This document shows positions 12,546 through 24,700 of a stretch of DNA of 64,000 nt, in pieces. Positions within the stretch are counted from its first letter, which is position 1. Each line of letters begins with the position of its first letter. The notes beneath the pieces are model-generated. The model searched no databases. It saw only the letters and a program-made list of their open reading frames with translations, and was not told the origin of the DNA. The position numbers and the translations under genes are program-made. Source of the stretch: Dicaeum eximium (taxonomy: Eukaryota; Chordata; Aves; Passeriformes; Dicaeidae). Location of the stretch: positions 2,682-66,681 of the forward strand of contig VWZP01002904.1 of NCBI GenBank assembly GCA_013396995.1, read 5' to 3'.

Positions 12546-13652
12546 TCACAGGTAAGAGCTCTTGTCCCAGCAAGGAAAACAAGGTGATTGTACAAATGTC
12601 CCTCAGTAACAAAACCAAAGGCTGTTTAAACTTTTTGCATTGTTTTCCCTTGGATAGCAGTGGAGCTGCATGTGAAGCCTGATGTTGGATCTTGATGTGG
12701 GAGCTTGTGGGAGCGTGAGATGTTGCTCCATGGGACAACTGGCTCTGGCAAGGTGTTAGGGAGCTTCTCACACGAATCCTGATTTTTAAATTATTTTTCC
12801 AGTCTTGGTTAGGCTATGAACAAATCCTGCTCTTGTCCTTTCCTTTTTTTCATCTTTGTGTTTGCTGACTGGAGAGAGTCCGTGAATGATGTGGGGAGGT
12901 GGGGGGGGCTGTGCCCGCCCAGCTGGGCTCAAGCAGCTGGAGGTGAGGCTCTTAGGGCCAGGCAGCCGTTGTCTCCAGCGTCTGGCAGTGAGAGACCTGT
13001 GTGGGAGGTTTGCCAGCCCAAGTGCCGGGAGGTGCCCGGAGTACTGGGGGTGCTTTGGGACCCCTCATCCTGCCAGGCATGCAGCGTGTGGAGCCCACTG
13101 GATCCAGGGCAGCCCAAACAGCCACAAGGCACAGGACCAGGAGCGCTTCCTCCCCGCTGCTTTCCCATGGCTGTAGCAGCTTCAAGGCTTCAGAAACCCT
13201 CCGTGGGCTGCGCAGAGGAAGCTGCTGGGAGGCCTCGTGCTCCTCTGCTTGTTTGGATCCAGCAGCTTTTCCACTGTCTTTCTTGGGGAAAAGAAAAATA
13301 ATTTTAAATGTGTGTATCTATGTGCAAAGCTGCATTTGGCCAGTAAGAGCTGCTGCAGCATGAACGTATCAAATATATCCAATGGATTTATTTTATAAGC
13401 CCCTTGAGCTGGTGCAGGGAAGAGCTCAGGGTTTCCTCCAGGCACTTGCAAATCTGATGTCAGAGAATGGGGAAGAGATGGTGGGGTGGGAGTGGTGGAA
13501 CTGATGTGTACAGTGGGATGTGGGTGGGCATGTCCCAGTGTGGCACCTCTACAATTTGCCATTTGCAGGTGCTGGCAGCAGCCTGAGGCTTCCAGCAGCC
13601 AGACACTCTCCTGCTGCTGGGTTGTCCCCCTACACTTTGGTTACAACCCTTT

Positions 13653-13865
13653 TTCATAGAATCCCAGACTGGTTTAGGTTGGCAGGACCTTAAAGTTCAT
13701 CCAGTTCCAATCCTCTGCCATGGGCAACGACACTGTCCCAGGTTGCTTCAAGCACCTTCCAACCTGGCCTAGAACACTTCCAGGGATGTGGCAGCCACAG
13801 CTTCTCTGGGCAACCTGTGCCAGGGCCTCACCACCCTCACAGGGAAGGGTTTTTCCTCTTCTCCT
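13653..13865 (-). repeat. CR1 LINE fragment, antisense
   Basis: It starts with TCATAGAATCCCAGACTGG and continues through the reverse of the CR1 tail, including the blocks corresponding to GACACTTCCAGGGAT and TCTGGGCAACCTGTGCCAGG. It is 5'-truncated and lies in intron 1, opposite in sense to MID2. Confidence 0.88.
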
Positions 13866-14981
13866 GTGCACCACACCACGGTGTTCCTGGGGCGAAAACA
13901 GGGCTGGGTTGTCCCTGGGCTTCACACAGGGTCACTTCCTGAAGCAGTGCCAGGGTGAGGGGTCCCTGTGGCTGTGACTGAACAGAGCTCTCCTCACATC
14001 CATGATGAGTGACAGCACAGTGGGCATCACTTGGAGCCTGCCTTGTTGTGGCTGAGGAGACCAGGAGGTACCACTTGTGCTCTGAGTGATGGGTGAGAAA
14101 GGAGAGGCTAGATCTGGTTCCGTGTCACTACATGATTGTTTGGGAATGTGCTGGGATGCTGGCAGAGGCTGGTGGCACTTGGGGTGCAGTTCCTGGTCCT
14201 CTGCAAACCAGAGTTCGGAGCAGCAGGTTGAGTCGCCTGCTGGGAGCTGTTTTCCAGTCTCGTGCAAGGGAAGGGAGCTAAAAATACAACTTGTTTGCCT
14301 CCAGCTGGAGTTGATTTAGGTATCCCTGGCTGTTGTGGAGTGCAGCGGAGGACAGCCAGTAGTAGAAGTTTGCCAGCTATAATTTCGCTGTTCTGCCTTC
14401 CCCACCCTGCTCCAAAAAGCAATGGCCAGGAAAAGCATGGAGCAGGATGGGATGTTAAGAGCTCTGCTCTGCTCAGAGTTTCCACTACTTGATTCGCCTT
14501 TTCTCCTTCACCAGAAGCAAGCCTGGAGTTGCTGGAGGGGATACTAAGAGGTTTATCTGTGACATGCAGAGCAGCCCTTCTGCATGGAATGCCAGCAGGA
14601 CCACGCCCTGGTCTTGGCAGCGCACACCAACACAAACATGAAATCATGTGATTTCTCCTGGTTTTGTCTCCAGCCTTATAGTCCAGGTCCTGCCCTGGCT
14701 GGGATGGAATGTGTCAGAGGAGCTGCTGCTCCTTCTCTCCCATCTCCTCCATACAGCTCATGTCCCAGTGTGACTCTAGGCTCTGCTCCATGTGGGGTGA
14801 GACAGCTCCAGCCTGCACTTGCAGGGGCCTGGCGGGGCTGGAGTTGACAGTGTCAGAATCCAGAGTGTGTCAGGGTGTTGCGGGGGTGACATGTCCAACG
14901 CCCCAGGCACCTGCTGCTGGAGGAGAGGAGCAGCCCAGGGGTGCAGCTGTAGTCTCCCATCTCTGCTCTCCTTCCTTGCAG

Positions 14982-15037
14982 GTTCCTGACCACCTTCCCT
15001 GGTTTTTGATGCTCAGTCAGGATTGTGTTAACTAAAG
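14982..15037 (+). other. MID2: MID2 5' UTR portion of exon 2
   Basis: These 56 bases lie between the intron 1 acceptor (AG at 14980-14981) and the start codon. They contain an upstream ATG at 15009 opening an eight-codon frame that stops at 15033-15035, two bases before the MID2 ATG. An in-frame TAA at 15029-15031 blocks any N-terminal extension of MID2 through this exon. Confidence 0.75.
15009..15035 (+). CDS. upstream ORF of eight codons in the MID2 leader
   Basis: The frame reads MLSQDCVN and then TAA. The ATG has a T at position -3 and C at +4, which is a weak context, so leaky scanning is expected. The stop lies two bases before the MID2 start codon in a different frame, a geometry that could favour termination-reinitiation. 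It is annotated as a potential regulatory uORF; translation is not shown by the sequence. Confidence 0.35.
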   Translation: MLSQDCVN

Positions 15038-15703
15038 ATGGAAACACTGGAGTCAGAATTGACCTGTCCAATCTGTCTGGAGTTATTCGAAGATCCCCTC
15101 CTGCTGCCCTGTGCCCACAGCCTCTGCTTCAGCTGTGCCCACCGCATCCTGGTGTCCAGCTGCTCCTCCAGCGAGTCCATCGAGCCCATCACCGCCTTCC
15201 AGTGCCCGACCTGCCGCTATGTCATCTCCCTCAACCACCGGGGCCTGGAGGGCCTCAAGAGGAATGTGACCCTGCAGAACATCATTGACCGCTTCCAGAA
15301 GGCATCCCTGAGCGGCCCCAACTCCCCCAGTGAGAGCCGCCGCGAGAGGACCTATCGCAACAGCCCTACCATGTCCGTGGCCAGCGAGAGGATTGCCTGC
15401 CAGTTCTGCGAGCAGGATCCGCCCCGGGACGCCGTCAAGACGTGCATCACCTGCGAGGTGTCCTACTGCGACCGCTGTCTGCGGGCCACCCACCCGAACA
15501 AGAAGCCCTTCACCAGCCACCGGCTGGTGGAGCCCGTGCCTGACGCGCACTTCCGTGGACTGACGTGCCTGGAGCACGAGAACGAGAAGGTGAACATGTA
15601 CTGTGTCGCTGATGACCAGCTCATCTGTGCCTTATGTAAACTGGTGGGCCGCCACCGGGACCACCAAGTGGCATCGCTCAGCGATCGCTTTGAGAAGCTG
15701 AAG
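15038..15703 (+). CDS. MID2: MID2 coding exon 1: RING, B-box 1 and B-box 2
   Basis: Encodes residues 1-222. The RING zinc ligands are C10, C13, C25, H27, C30, C33, C56 and C59. B-box 1 ligands are C121, C124, C136, C139, C144, C147, H152 and H161. B-box 2 ligands are C177, H180, C189, D192, C197, C200, H206 and H209. All are present, so the exon should encode a working ligase module. The start was chosen at the ATG with A at -3 and G at +4 that gives the family's METLESEL start; an in-frame stop lies three codons upstream. The donor AAG|GTAAGG at 15704 is strong and in phase 0. The linker between RING and B-box 1 (about 100-118, TYRNSPTMSVAS) is the least conserved part compared with the mammalian proteins I remember. 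The exon is CpG-rich compared with flanking introns. Confidence 0.97.
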
Positions 15704-18700
15704 GTAAGGATATGCAGGATTCCTCCAGAGCACTCTGAAGCTCAATCTTTATGTGGGAGCTGAGGTTGCAGTGAATGTGATGTGAACCTGCGTGGATGAT
15801 GTTTGACCTATATAAAGTTTGAAATCCCTCTCTGTCCCCCAGGCATTCTGAATAAGCCTGCAAAACACTTTTCATTCCTTTTTTTTTAAATGAAAAAAAC
15901 CTACAGCAGGTCCCATCTGAGGTCATGCTGGTGATGCCCTGGCTGTGGCAGCAGTCATGTTCCCATTAGAACCCTGCTCATGCCTTTCTCAGCTGCTGCT
16001 TCCTCTGGCCTTTCTCCCTTCATGTTCCAGGCTCATTCTGCCCCAAAACTGCTTTTCTTGGATCTTTGACCTGTTCATGTTCAGAACAAAACCACTCTTC
16101 ACTCTCATATATTTTGAGGGCAGAAGGAATACTTCAATGCTCCAGCAAAAACATAGAACACTTGGGGTTTTTTTTGTGCAGACCAGATTATTTTTTCCTC
16201 CTTATTTTTAAACAAACTGGTGTCTTGAAAGAAATCTTCCTAGATGTCCAGTTTTCTGGGCTGGTTTCCCACCTCCCCTTCTCCAGACTCTCCAGAACCT
16301 GCCGCGAGGTGCCCAGCACTGTGAATAAACACCCCTGATGGCACGAGGAAAGGGACAGGATGTCCTGTGTGTTTCTTCCTCATATTCCAGCCACCAGGTT
16401 TGGCTTTGGGTTAGTGCTGCCAAATGGGGCCTGGGGAGGCTCACTTTGCCTGCCCGTCTCCCATCTCATCATCCTCACCTAAGATTCCCCAGTGTGCAGA
16501 GCTGCGCCAGCAGCCCTGTCCGTAGTCCAGGACATTCTTTTTCCATGAGGAAATGTCTCAATTAGCAAATTGGAAACCTTCAAAAGCAATGACCATGTAT
16601 GTTTGCATGCAATAAAACCTGGGCAGAGAAATTAAAACCTTGGAATATTCCTCCCTGATCCAGCCTGTGCCAGCCAGGCAAATCCTTTTGATGAAGCCTA
16701 GCTGGTTGCCAGAACACTATTCTTTTCCCTTTTAGATAAGAGTCTGAAGTGATTTTGGCTGTGGAGGGAAGCTCTCGTCTGCTGAAAGCATTCTTCCTGT
16801 GCTGTTCATCCTGTCCAACTCCTCAGTCTCTGCAGGGATGGAGCTGCTGAGAGAGCAGGGGTGAGGGTGGCCACAGCTACCTAGAGAGGACCTCAGTGCG
16901 TGTCCTGGTTCATCCTCCAGCACATCCCTGCCTCTGGCTGTGCATTGGTGGGGCTGGTTTTGAGTGCCTCTTTTCCTGACACTCTGCCTCTGCTGCAGAA
17001 ATTGCTCAGGATTGATGCCGGGCTTCACCAACAGAGCCACTATTTGTTTTGGCATCTTGTGCCATTTCCTTACATGGCCTCAGTCCAAGCTGCGACCACC
17101 GTGTGCTCCTTGGCAGCAATGAAAGTCCTTGCAAGTACCTGAAATACTTAAAGTCCTTAAATATGTGTTGATAGGATGCTGCTGCCTGGGACTCTGTGTG
17201 CCAGTGGAGAAGCTGCTGCCTCCCATGGGTCTGCCCCATGTCCCATGCCCACAGCAGGGCTCTGCCTCTCTGTCCCCTCCTCAGGACATTACTGGTGAGC
17301 TCGGTGGCTGCTCCTGGAGCTGTGCAATGCTCTCGGGCAGCCAGCAGTGAGCAGATGCACTTAATCCCTGGCTTTGATCCCGCATCCTGAGTGAGCTGAG
17401 AACGCCTTTCAAGTTAGATTTTTCTGATGGAAAATTGAGTTTTTGAAGTGAGTAACTTCCTGTTGTCAGAAGAGCTGTGCTTTCCACAGAAATCTTTGGT
17501 GGGGAGGGGTTTTTTTGTCTCTTTAGAAGAGCTGAGTGCCTGAAACTGGACTAGTGTGTAAGTGAGAAACCTCCTCCCAGTGCTCCCCTTCCTCTTCCTA
17601 GCTGGTTTTACATCTAAAGTCTCCAGCATGTGCCAGTAGCCGGACTTCACTGTGGATGCTCTGCAGTGATCCATCCATACTGTATTATACACCTCCAGAT
17701 GTTTGAGGAGCCATCTTTAATCCCTTTAATGCATGTTATGGGTTTATTTTGTGCATCTTCAACTCCATTTGTTTATGTCATAAATTATGATTACAGCTGG
17801 TGTGAGCAGTTTTCTGGATTTAAGCAGGGACCACATGGATGCCAGGCAGGATGGGGCAGAGGACAGAGTGCTGGATCATATCCAGGAGCTTTCTGAAGCT
17901 GGGGTGCCAGGGATGGATGCGGTGACATTCTGTTTCCCTGGGAAGGTTCATGTCAAGGGTTATCAGCTGCAGATACCATCCCATGGTTCTCTGATTTCCC
18001 AGTCCAAGAGGCAGCGCCGACGCTCTCGCTGTGTGAGCATGGCTGGGAGTAGTCCAAGCACATTGGGATGGTGGTGCTTGTTTTCCCTCTCTGTGGGGAC
18101 TGGAGAGGTCGAGATGTTTTGAGCGCACTCAGTGACAAAAGTTGTCTGCTGGCTCAGCTCACTGGCTGGAAGTCAACATTAAAGATGAAATTAAAACTGT
18201 GTGTAGATTAAGAGCAAAACTAATGGCCTGACCTAGATACAGCAAGTGCCCAGGACAGCAATGCATTATCTGCTGAGTGAAATCTCAGCCAATTATAAAT
18301 TCAGCTTGCTTGAAACTTATCATTAGCATCCTCTCAGCAGTGTCTGCCTGGGTCCTGCCCATGCTACGGTGCTGCTGCTGTGCCGGGGCTGGGGCAGGGT
18401 TACACTGAGGGATACAGCAAGGACAGATCTGTGTGCAGAGCTCCAGCTGGCCCCTCCATCTACGATTTCTGGTGGAAGGAGTATTTGAAGAAAGGATTTT
18501 GCCATAATTACTAGCCACTGTCAGTGGCTTTGCTGTGAGCTCTGCTCCCTTTAAAGAGCCAGAGAAGGGCCAGCTCTGAGGAGGCTTTTCCTTTGCTGGT
18601 GCTGAGTCTTCTGTAGATTGACAGGCTGGAAATATGCAAAAGAAAGAGAAGAGTGGTGTTTGGTAACACATCTGCTCTGCTGGAAAAAGAGCCATGAACC

Positions 18701-21700
18701 AGGTGGAAAACCCATCCTCTGTTACCTGTCAGAGCAGCACTCACTCCCACAGCCTCCTGTGGGGCTGTAGGAGTGAGACCAGGATTAACAAAGCCTCCCT
18801 GTGCTGACAAATTGTGCAAAGAGCTGGTAGTGATTCCAAGGTTTTTAGGAGAGTGGTAGGGTAGAAAATTGAGGAAAACCCTCCATCACAGTTCTACATG
18901 AGACTTGTTTACCTGGGAGCTGCGAGGGCAGTCCCACTAGTGCGGGGTGAGTCAGAGATTGCTGCTTGATTTATAATTTACTGCACTGCCATAGTGCTCA
19001 GAGGAATTTTGGTGTGTATGTCTCTATTTCTTCACACCAAGAAGAGTCAGCTGGGGACAAGGGCTGCAGTTGTGACTGCTGAGACTCCCACACAACAGAT
19101 GGGGGCCGTTCCCCCCAGGAAGAGTTCTGGTGGTGTCAGAGCTGTTAGCCCCTGAGCCACGGATGCTTTGGCTCCTTTATTTCCAGAAGGGGAGAGGAGG
19201 GGATGCAGCCCCACCCAAGGTTCACTCCAGGTCAGGGGTGGTGGAAGAGGCTGGAACTGCTGTGGAGACCTCAGGAGGGGACACCTGTCCCCTCAGGTGC
19301 CACAGCCTCAGCTGTGCGGGCAAGGGGGCTTTGGCCCCCCCCAGCTCAGCCATGAGTTTCTCCACAGCTCTGGGTGTGTTTTCAGTGTTATCTCAGACCT
19401 AGTTTGTTATCTAGTGACCTCCCTGAGCAGGGAGACCTGTGCCACACACCAGGGTACCCACCGCAGGGTTCTCATCCCCATCGTTGCCCTCAGTGGCAGA
19501 AGAGCAAGTGCTCAGCTGACGCTGAACACCCGGAAGATCATCCTCATCCCTGCTTAAATATTGGTTGGTTGTAGGTCACAGAGGCCAGGAACCAGCACTG
19601 AGGGCTGGGATCTTTGATAATTTGCTTTGCTTCTCAGAAATCTTCTTTTTAGGGAGGGTTTTCCTCTTTTACCTTATTAATAACTAATCTTCTATGGATA
19701 TTGAGATAGCAGAGCTGCAAAACTGCTTTGATTAGATTAATGGCTCACTTTTTCCAAACCTACATTCATATCCAAGATGATTTCAATGTTGCTATCTCAA
19801 GAGCAGCTTGAGCTGGAAAATGAAAGCATAAAACTGTGTGAAAATCCCTTGGTGACACTATATTTGGGATGAAGCTGGAGAATTAATCTCTAGCCTTTGT
19901 ATCCTCGGAGATGGCAGCCCAGAACTGGAGTCCAAGCTCTCTGGGAGAGAGAAGGATGGCTTGCAGATAAGGTTCTTTTTAAGTAACAGGTGTCACCTTC
20001 TTTGATCAAAGTCCTTGTGTTTCTGCAGCAGGGTGTGCTTTTCCCTTTCTGCTTTTCCCTTTCTGCTTTTCCCTTTCTGCTTTTCCCTTCTGTAGCTGCA
20101 GGTTGTTGAGTTGTATCCTTGCAGGCGACCCTTTTGCACTGAGGGGCTGTAGAGGGTGTGAGTCTCCATCCTTCCCCATTCAGTCACTGCATTTCTGGAG
20201 AGCTCACAGCTGCTGCATTTCCGATTTTATTTGGGCTTTTCCCTCTTTCTGCTCCTGGCACTTCAGCCATGTCAGTGACAGGCCCTGCCTGACGGCAGAC
20301 TGTGGTGGGCAGAGCTCAGTGGGATGGGATGAGAGGTTTTGAGCTGCTTATGTTTGAAGGTGCCATGCTGTAAACACCTAATTTGGGGGAAACAAAGTCT
20401 ATTTTCGTTTTAAAAAATGCATAGCCAGCAGTTTTGGAGAGTGTAGCCGTACTTGAAGGCTGGGCAGCAGCGCTGGCCTGGTTGGGTGGGGTGGGCTGTG
20501 CCTGCGTGGCGCAGGGCTGTATGCCTTTGCATCTCCTGGGCTGCATGCAGAGTGGCTGCTGCGAGGCCACAGGCCCCCCTCGCGCAGCACCACCTCCCTG
20601 GGAGATGGAGGAGTAGCAATGCTGTCCCTCTCCTTGAGCTGGCAGCTCTCTGTTCCTGAAACAACTGGCAGCTTAGCCGAGGGATTGATATTCCTGCCCT
20701 GAGTAGCTCTTATTTAATATTCAGGATATATTGCATTTGGGCACAATGAATATTCAAGAGTGGGAATGAGCAGAGCTCAGCTGATGCTACTGGCTGAGCA
20801 CCGGGGGTGATGCTGGCTCTCCTCAGGCTCTGCTTGGTGATTCCTGGCATGTGCATCCCTGAAAAATGGGTTCCAGCAGCATTCAGTGGCTTTGAGTAAT
20901 TTGGAAAGTTGGCTACATGCAGTTGAGTGTCAGATGAATTTCTCAGAAGGCTCAAAACCTTGCTGTGTGATACTGAATATTGCTATTATTATCACATTAG
21001 CCTGTGAAACACCTGACAGGTGTAATTAAGGGATTTTACCTTGACAGCTGATGTGTTTTTAAAAAAAAAAACAACTTTGAATATCCAGTTGAAGTAGTTT
21101 GATGTGCCTTTTTGTAGAAATCAATATGCAGTAGCAGCACATTTGCTGGTAACTCCTCCTGTGTCAGGAGTGGAGATGGGTCTCAGGAACCTTGAGAAGA
21201 AGTAGGGTTACCTTACCAGCTGTAGGTTGGTCCTACAGAGTGTCCCAGCTCCTGCTTTTTGCTTTCAGGATCTCCAGGGAAACCATCCTCTTGCTTGAAA
21301 GGTGCTTGTTGGCTCCTGTGCAGCTGGGCATGTCCCCCAGAGCTGACAGACTCTGCTCCCCATGGGAGCTGTGACCTTTTGCTTGACCTTAAAGGTCTTT
21401 TCCACCCCAAAGGATTCTGTGAGCAGCGGCAGATCAGCCCACCTGGGCTTGATCTCTATCAACAAACAGGTAGGTCTGTGATGAGGAAGGCAGAGGTGTG
21501 TCCCCAAAATTTTCTGAGCTGGCTTCCAGATGAACAAGTTCTTGCACCTCTGATATTGCTTCCAAGCTCTTGGCTGGGTGGTCTGTAGGAGGGCACCTCT
21601 GGAGCAGCTGGAGAGCCCTGTCCTCGCAGGGTGTCATGCCCCTGTGGTGCTGTATGATGTGCAGTGGGAGCATATAAAGTCTGTATGTGTGAGGTAGAGC

Positions 21701-24700
21701 ATTGTGTCAGGAGGTGGAAGGGGAGGCTGTGCAGCCAGGCTGGGTGGCAGCACTGGAATGGCACCGAGGGTGAGTTCCTGCTGACTTGTTACACTAACGA
21801 GGCACTCAGTCCCCCTGACCTGCCTGTCTCCTGTGCTGGGCTCTGGCCATGCACAGCAGGATTAGAGCTGTCTTTGGGTGTTCACAGTGTCGGTGGGAGC
21901 CAGGCCCTTTGGGGCATAGATCAGTGTCCTTGGCTCTGCTGTGTGGAGCAAATGGAGTCTCAGATATGAGAAGCAGGGGTATTTCCAATCATCTTAGTCT
22001 CTATGCTGGTCCTGGCGGTTGCCCTCCCTTCATTTGGTTGGTTTGGGAGAGTATTTTGCTTTGATGAGAACATGCCCAGCCATGTTCTTGGGAGGGATAT
22101 CAAACATCACCACCAGCGTGAGCTCCCCTTGGCTCTGACCCCATCAGCTCTGTGCCTGTGGGTCTTCACCAAATGTGCTCCAGGATGGAGAGACCTGGGC
22201 AGCTAAGGGCAGGATGGGCTCCTGCCCCATGGCCAGAGGTGCGAGCAGCCACGGTAGCCAGGGAACCAGGTGTGATGTTCCAGCAGGAAACACCTTTTCC
22301 TCCTGAGAAAGCTGTTGGATAAATCTGCATCCTGCTATCCCCTGCACCCTGCCATCTCCTGTGAGCATGGCCCTTTTGGAACCCATTCTGGGCACTCCAG
22401 CTTTTCTAAGCACTCACACCTGCTTGTGAAAGGCTGGGATTTGGGCATTTTAGTGTTCAAAATCATTACGATATGCAGCCAAATACCTGTGAGCTAGCTG
22501 AACCCCTTTGTACTCTTGTGGGCATGTCTGGTTTATGGGATAAGCTCAGCAAATAATGTGCAAAAAGGTGTGTATCATGCAGGATGTGCCAAAATGGTAA
22601 ATCCAGATTCCTCCCTTGTTTCTCCAAAGGGCTTTTGGGAACCAGACATCCGGTATCCAAAAGAAAACACGCACTGGTTGTCTTTCAGCGTGAGTTCTTT
22701 AGCTTTGTTTGTTTATTTTTATGATGATGGTAATTGGAAACTAAAGGTCGAGAGACGAGAGAGCCTGATGGATGTGCTTGCTGCAGCTTTGTGTCGTGGC
22801 TGGAATCGGATGCTTGTGGTAGAGTGATCCATAAAAATCCAGCCTATAATGGAAAACATGAAAAAAACAAAGCCCCTTCTTTGGCCTCCCAAGGAAGGAG
22901 CTGTGAACTGCCTGAAGCTCTCCCAGTACTATGGAAAAGGAGAGGTTTTCAAGTGGTTCAGGGGTAATGGAGCTGCAGCATGATGCCTGACAAAACTCGT
23001 ACCTCTTTCTGAAGTGTGTTTGTAAAGTTTCATCTCAAAATAACTCAGCCTGAGTATTTCCATACTTCTCAAAATGGTGTTTTTCCTGGATAATTGGTGC
23101 ATGGAATAATTTTTTATTAACACTGGATGGAGGATTGTGTGTTTATTGGGTGCAGAAGTTGAAAGCTGGCTATTCCCTGATGGCATCTTTATGCCTGCAG
23201 GCATAAAGCTGGGCCAGGGTGTTGGGAAGCTGTGAGCCCATGGTGGAGTCAAGAATGTTGATGTTTAGAAGACTAATGACTAGGTTAAAGGCAGGAGAGT
23301 CTTTTCAGCTACATCTGCTTCCAGCAGTTTGTTAGCAGACTCCTGACAGTCAGATCCAGCAGGAAGCCACGCAGGCTGGAAAATGGAATGATGTTTAGAG
23401 AGTATGTTACGGAGAAAACAGCTGGAGCAGGAGGTGTTTAGGAATGTGTTTTAGGAATGCTGTTTGCCACATAAACTTACTGGTTTTGTTTGGAATGTGC
23501 CAGGCGAGGACAGAGCAGGTTATTTATGCATTGCAGGGGTGGAGGTGGGATATGTGTGGTGGCTTTCATTGCATTCTTCTCTCAGGCACCAGTACAGGGA
23601 CCATGAGGTATTGTCCTCCAGTGGCAGGGCTGGAGAAAAGGATGCAGTGGCATCTCTTCCCCAGCCCCTTGGGAAGCATCAATCTACTGGCGAAAGCCAA
23701 GGGGTTGCAATTCCTACTGTCCTCAGCCACCCCCTCCAGCTCAGGAGGCTCTGGAAGTGGTGGGACGTAGGCAAACTGAGTAAACCAAGGACTCAGCCCA
23801 TCTCCAGGGGCCATGGAGCAGGGCATGGGATGCAGTGTCTTCTCACCAGGCAAGGTCAGGCCCTGCCCACTCCCACAGCCTGTGTGTATCTTCAGTGTGG
23901 CTTCCACATGGCATCACACTGCTGTGGGCCTTGGCAAGCCCCTGCTTTGATGCCATCCTGGGGAGATTTCTCCTGGAATGCTCCTGAGCTTCCTGGCCTT
24001 TGGAGTGCCAGCTCTGAGCAGTGCATCAGAGGCAGGGGAGATTCATGGCTTCTGTGGGTCACTTCGCAGTGGCATGGGCTCTGAGGGGGCTAGTGCTATT
24101 CCAGCAGTGCTGGAGGAGTCCTCGGGTTTTGCCCTAATCTTACAAGTCACAAGAAGAAAGGGTGAATTTTTAGCAGAGCCGGGCTACAGGTGATGTGTGT
24201 GAGGCTGAAGTCTCCCACTGTGCAGCAGTTTGCCCAGTCCCACATGTGAGCTGCGGTGTGCCAGCTTCTCCACCCAAGGGGTCAGAGCCTTTCTCTTGGG
24301 AATACCCTCCTGCCCAAGGGGTCAGAGCCTTTCTCTTGGGAATACCCTCCTGCCCAAGGGGTCAGAGCCTTTCTCTTGGGAATACCCTCCTGCCCAAGGG
24401 GTCAGAGCCTTTCCCTTGGCCTTCCCCTAAGAGCATGCCCACGGGCTGTGCTGGGCTTGCTAATGCCAACCGGTGCCAGTTGCTGGGGACCAGAGCAGTG
24501 CTCGGAGAGGAATCTAGTGTTGGTCCTTTGGCTGATGCTTCTGCTGAAGACAAAGTGCTGGTTATTTATTGCGTGGTCTTCTCTGTGTTTGGGCTTTCCT
24601 TGGGCACATCTCTTCAGCACCCCTTGGGGGAAGCCCACCCTACAGGCAGCATTCCCAGCAGCACATCCCCATGGCTCTGCCAGTGGTTTTGGGGGTGGCA

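Larger units (their letters stand above)
113..14981 (+). other. MID2 intron 1 (or upstream region), no gene seen
   Basis: About 14.9 kb without a credible gene. It holds antisense CR1 fragments at about 3355-3605 and 13653-13865, G-rich runs that could form quadruplexes (4209-4229, 7308-7339, 8958-9027), a short GGAT-type repeat (9333-9364), and a degenerate repeat of CTCCTG-type units at about 12400-12545. AT-richer stretches occur around 10740-10830 and 11280-11460. The acceptor at its end is a long pyrimidine tract (14951-14979) followed by AG at 14980-14981. Open frames here, including minus-strand frames of about 220 codons, show no domain, no splice logic and no similarity that I recognise. 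Confidence 0.45.

Noticed and set aside
12259..12771. Minus-strand open frame of 170 codons with repeated EPAQR-like text
   Set aside because: The repetition comes from a degenerate CTCCTG-type tandem repeat at about 12400-12545; no gene-like features.
15083..15577. Minus-strand open frame of 164 codons opposite MID2 coding exon 1
   Set aside because: It is the antisense shadow of a GC-rich conserved coding exon.
24271..24429. Direct repeats that might suggest a CRISPR-like array
   Set aside because: The 40-base units are contiguous with no unique spacers, and the window is vertebrate; this is a minisatellite.
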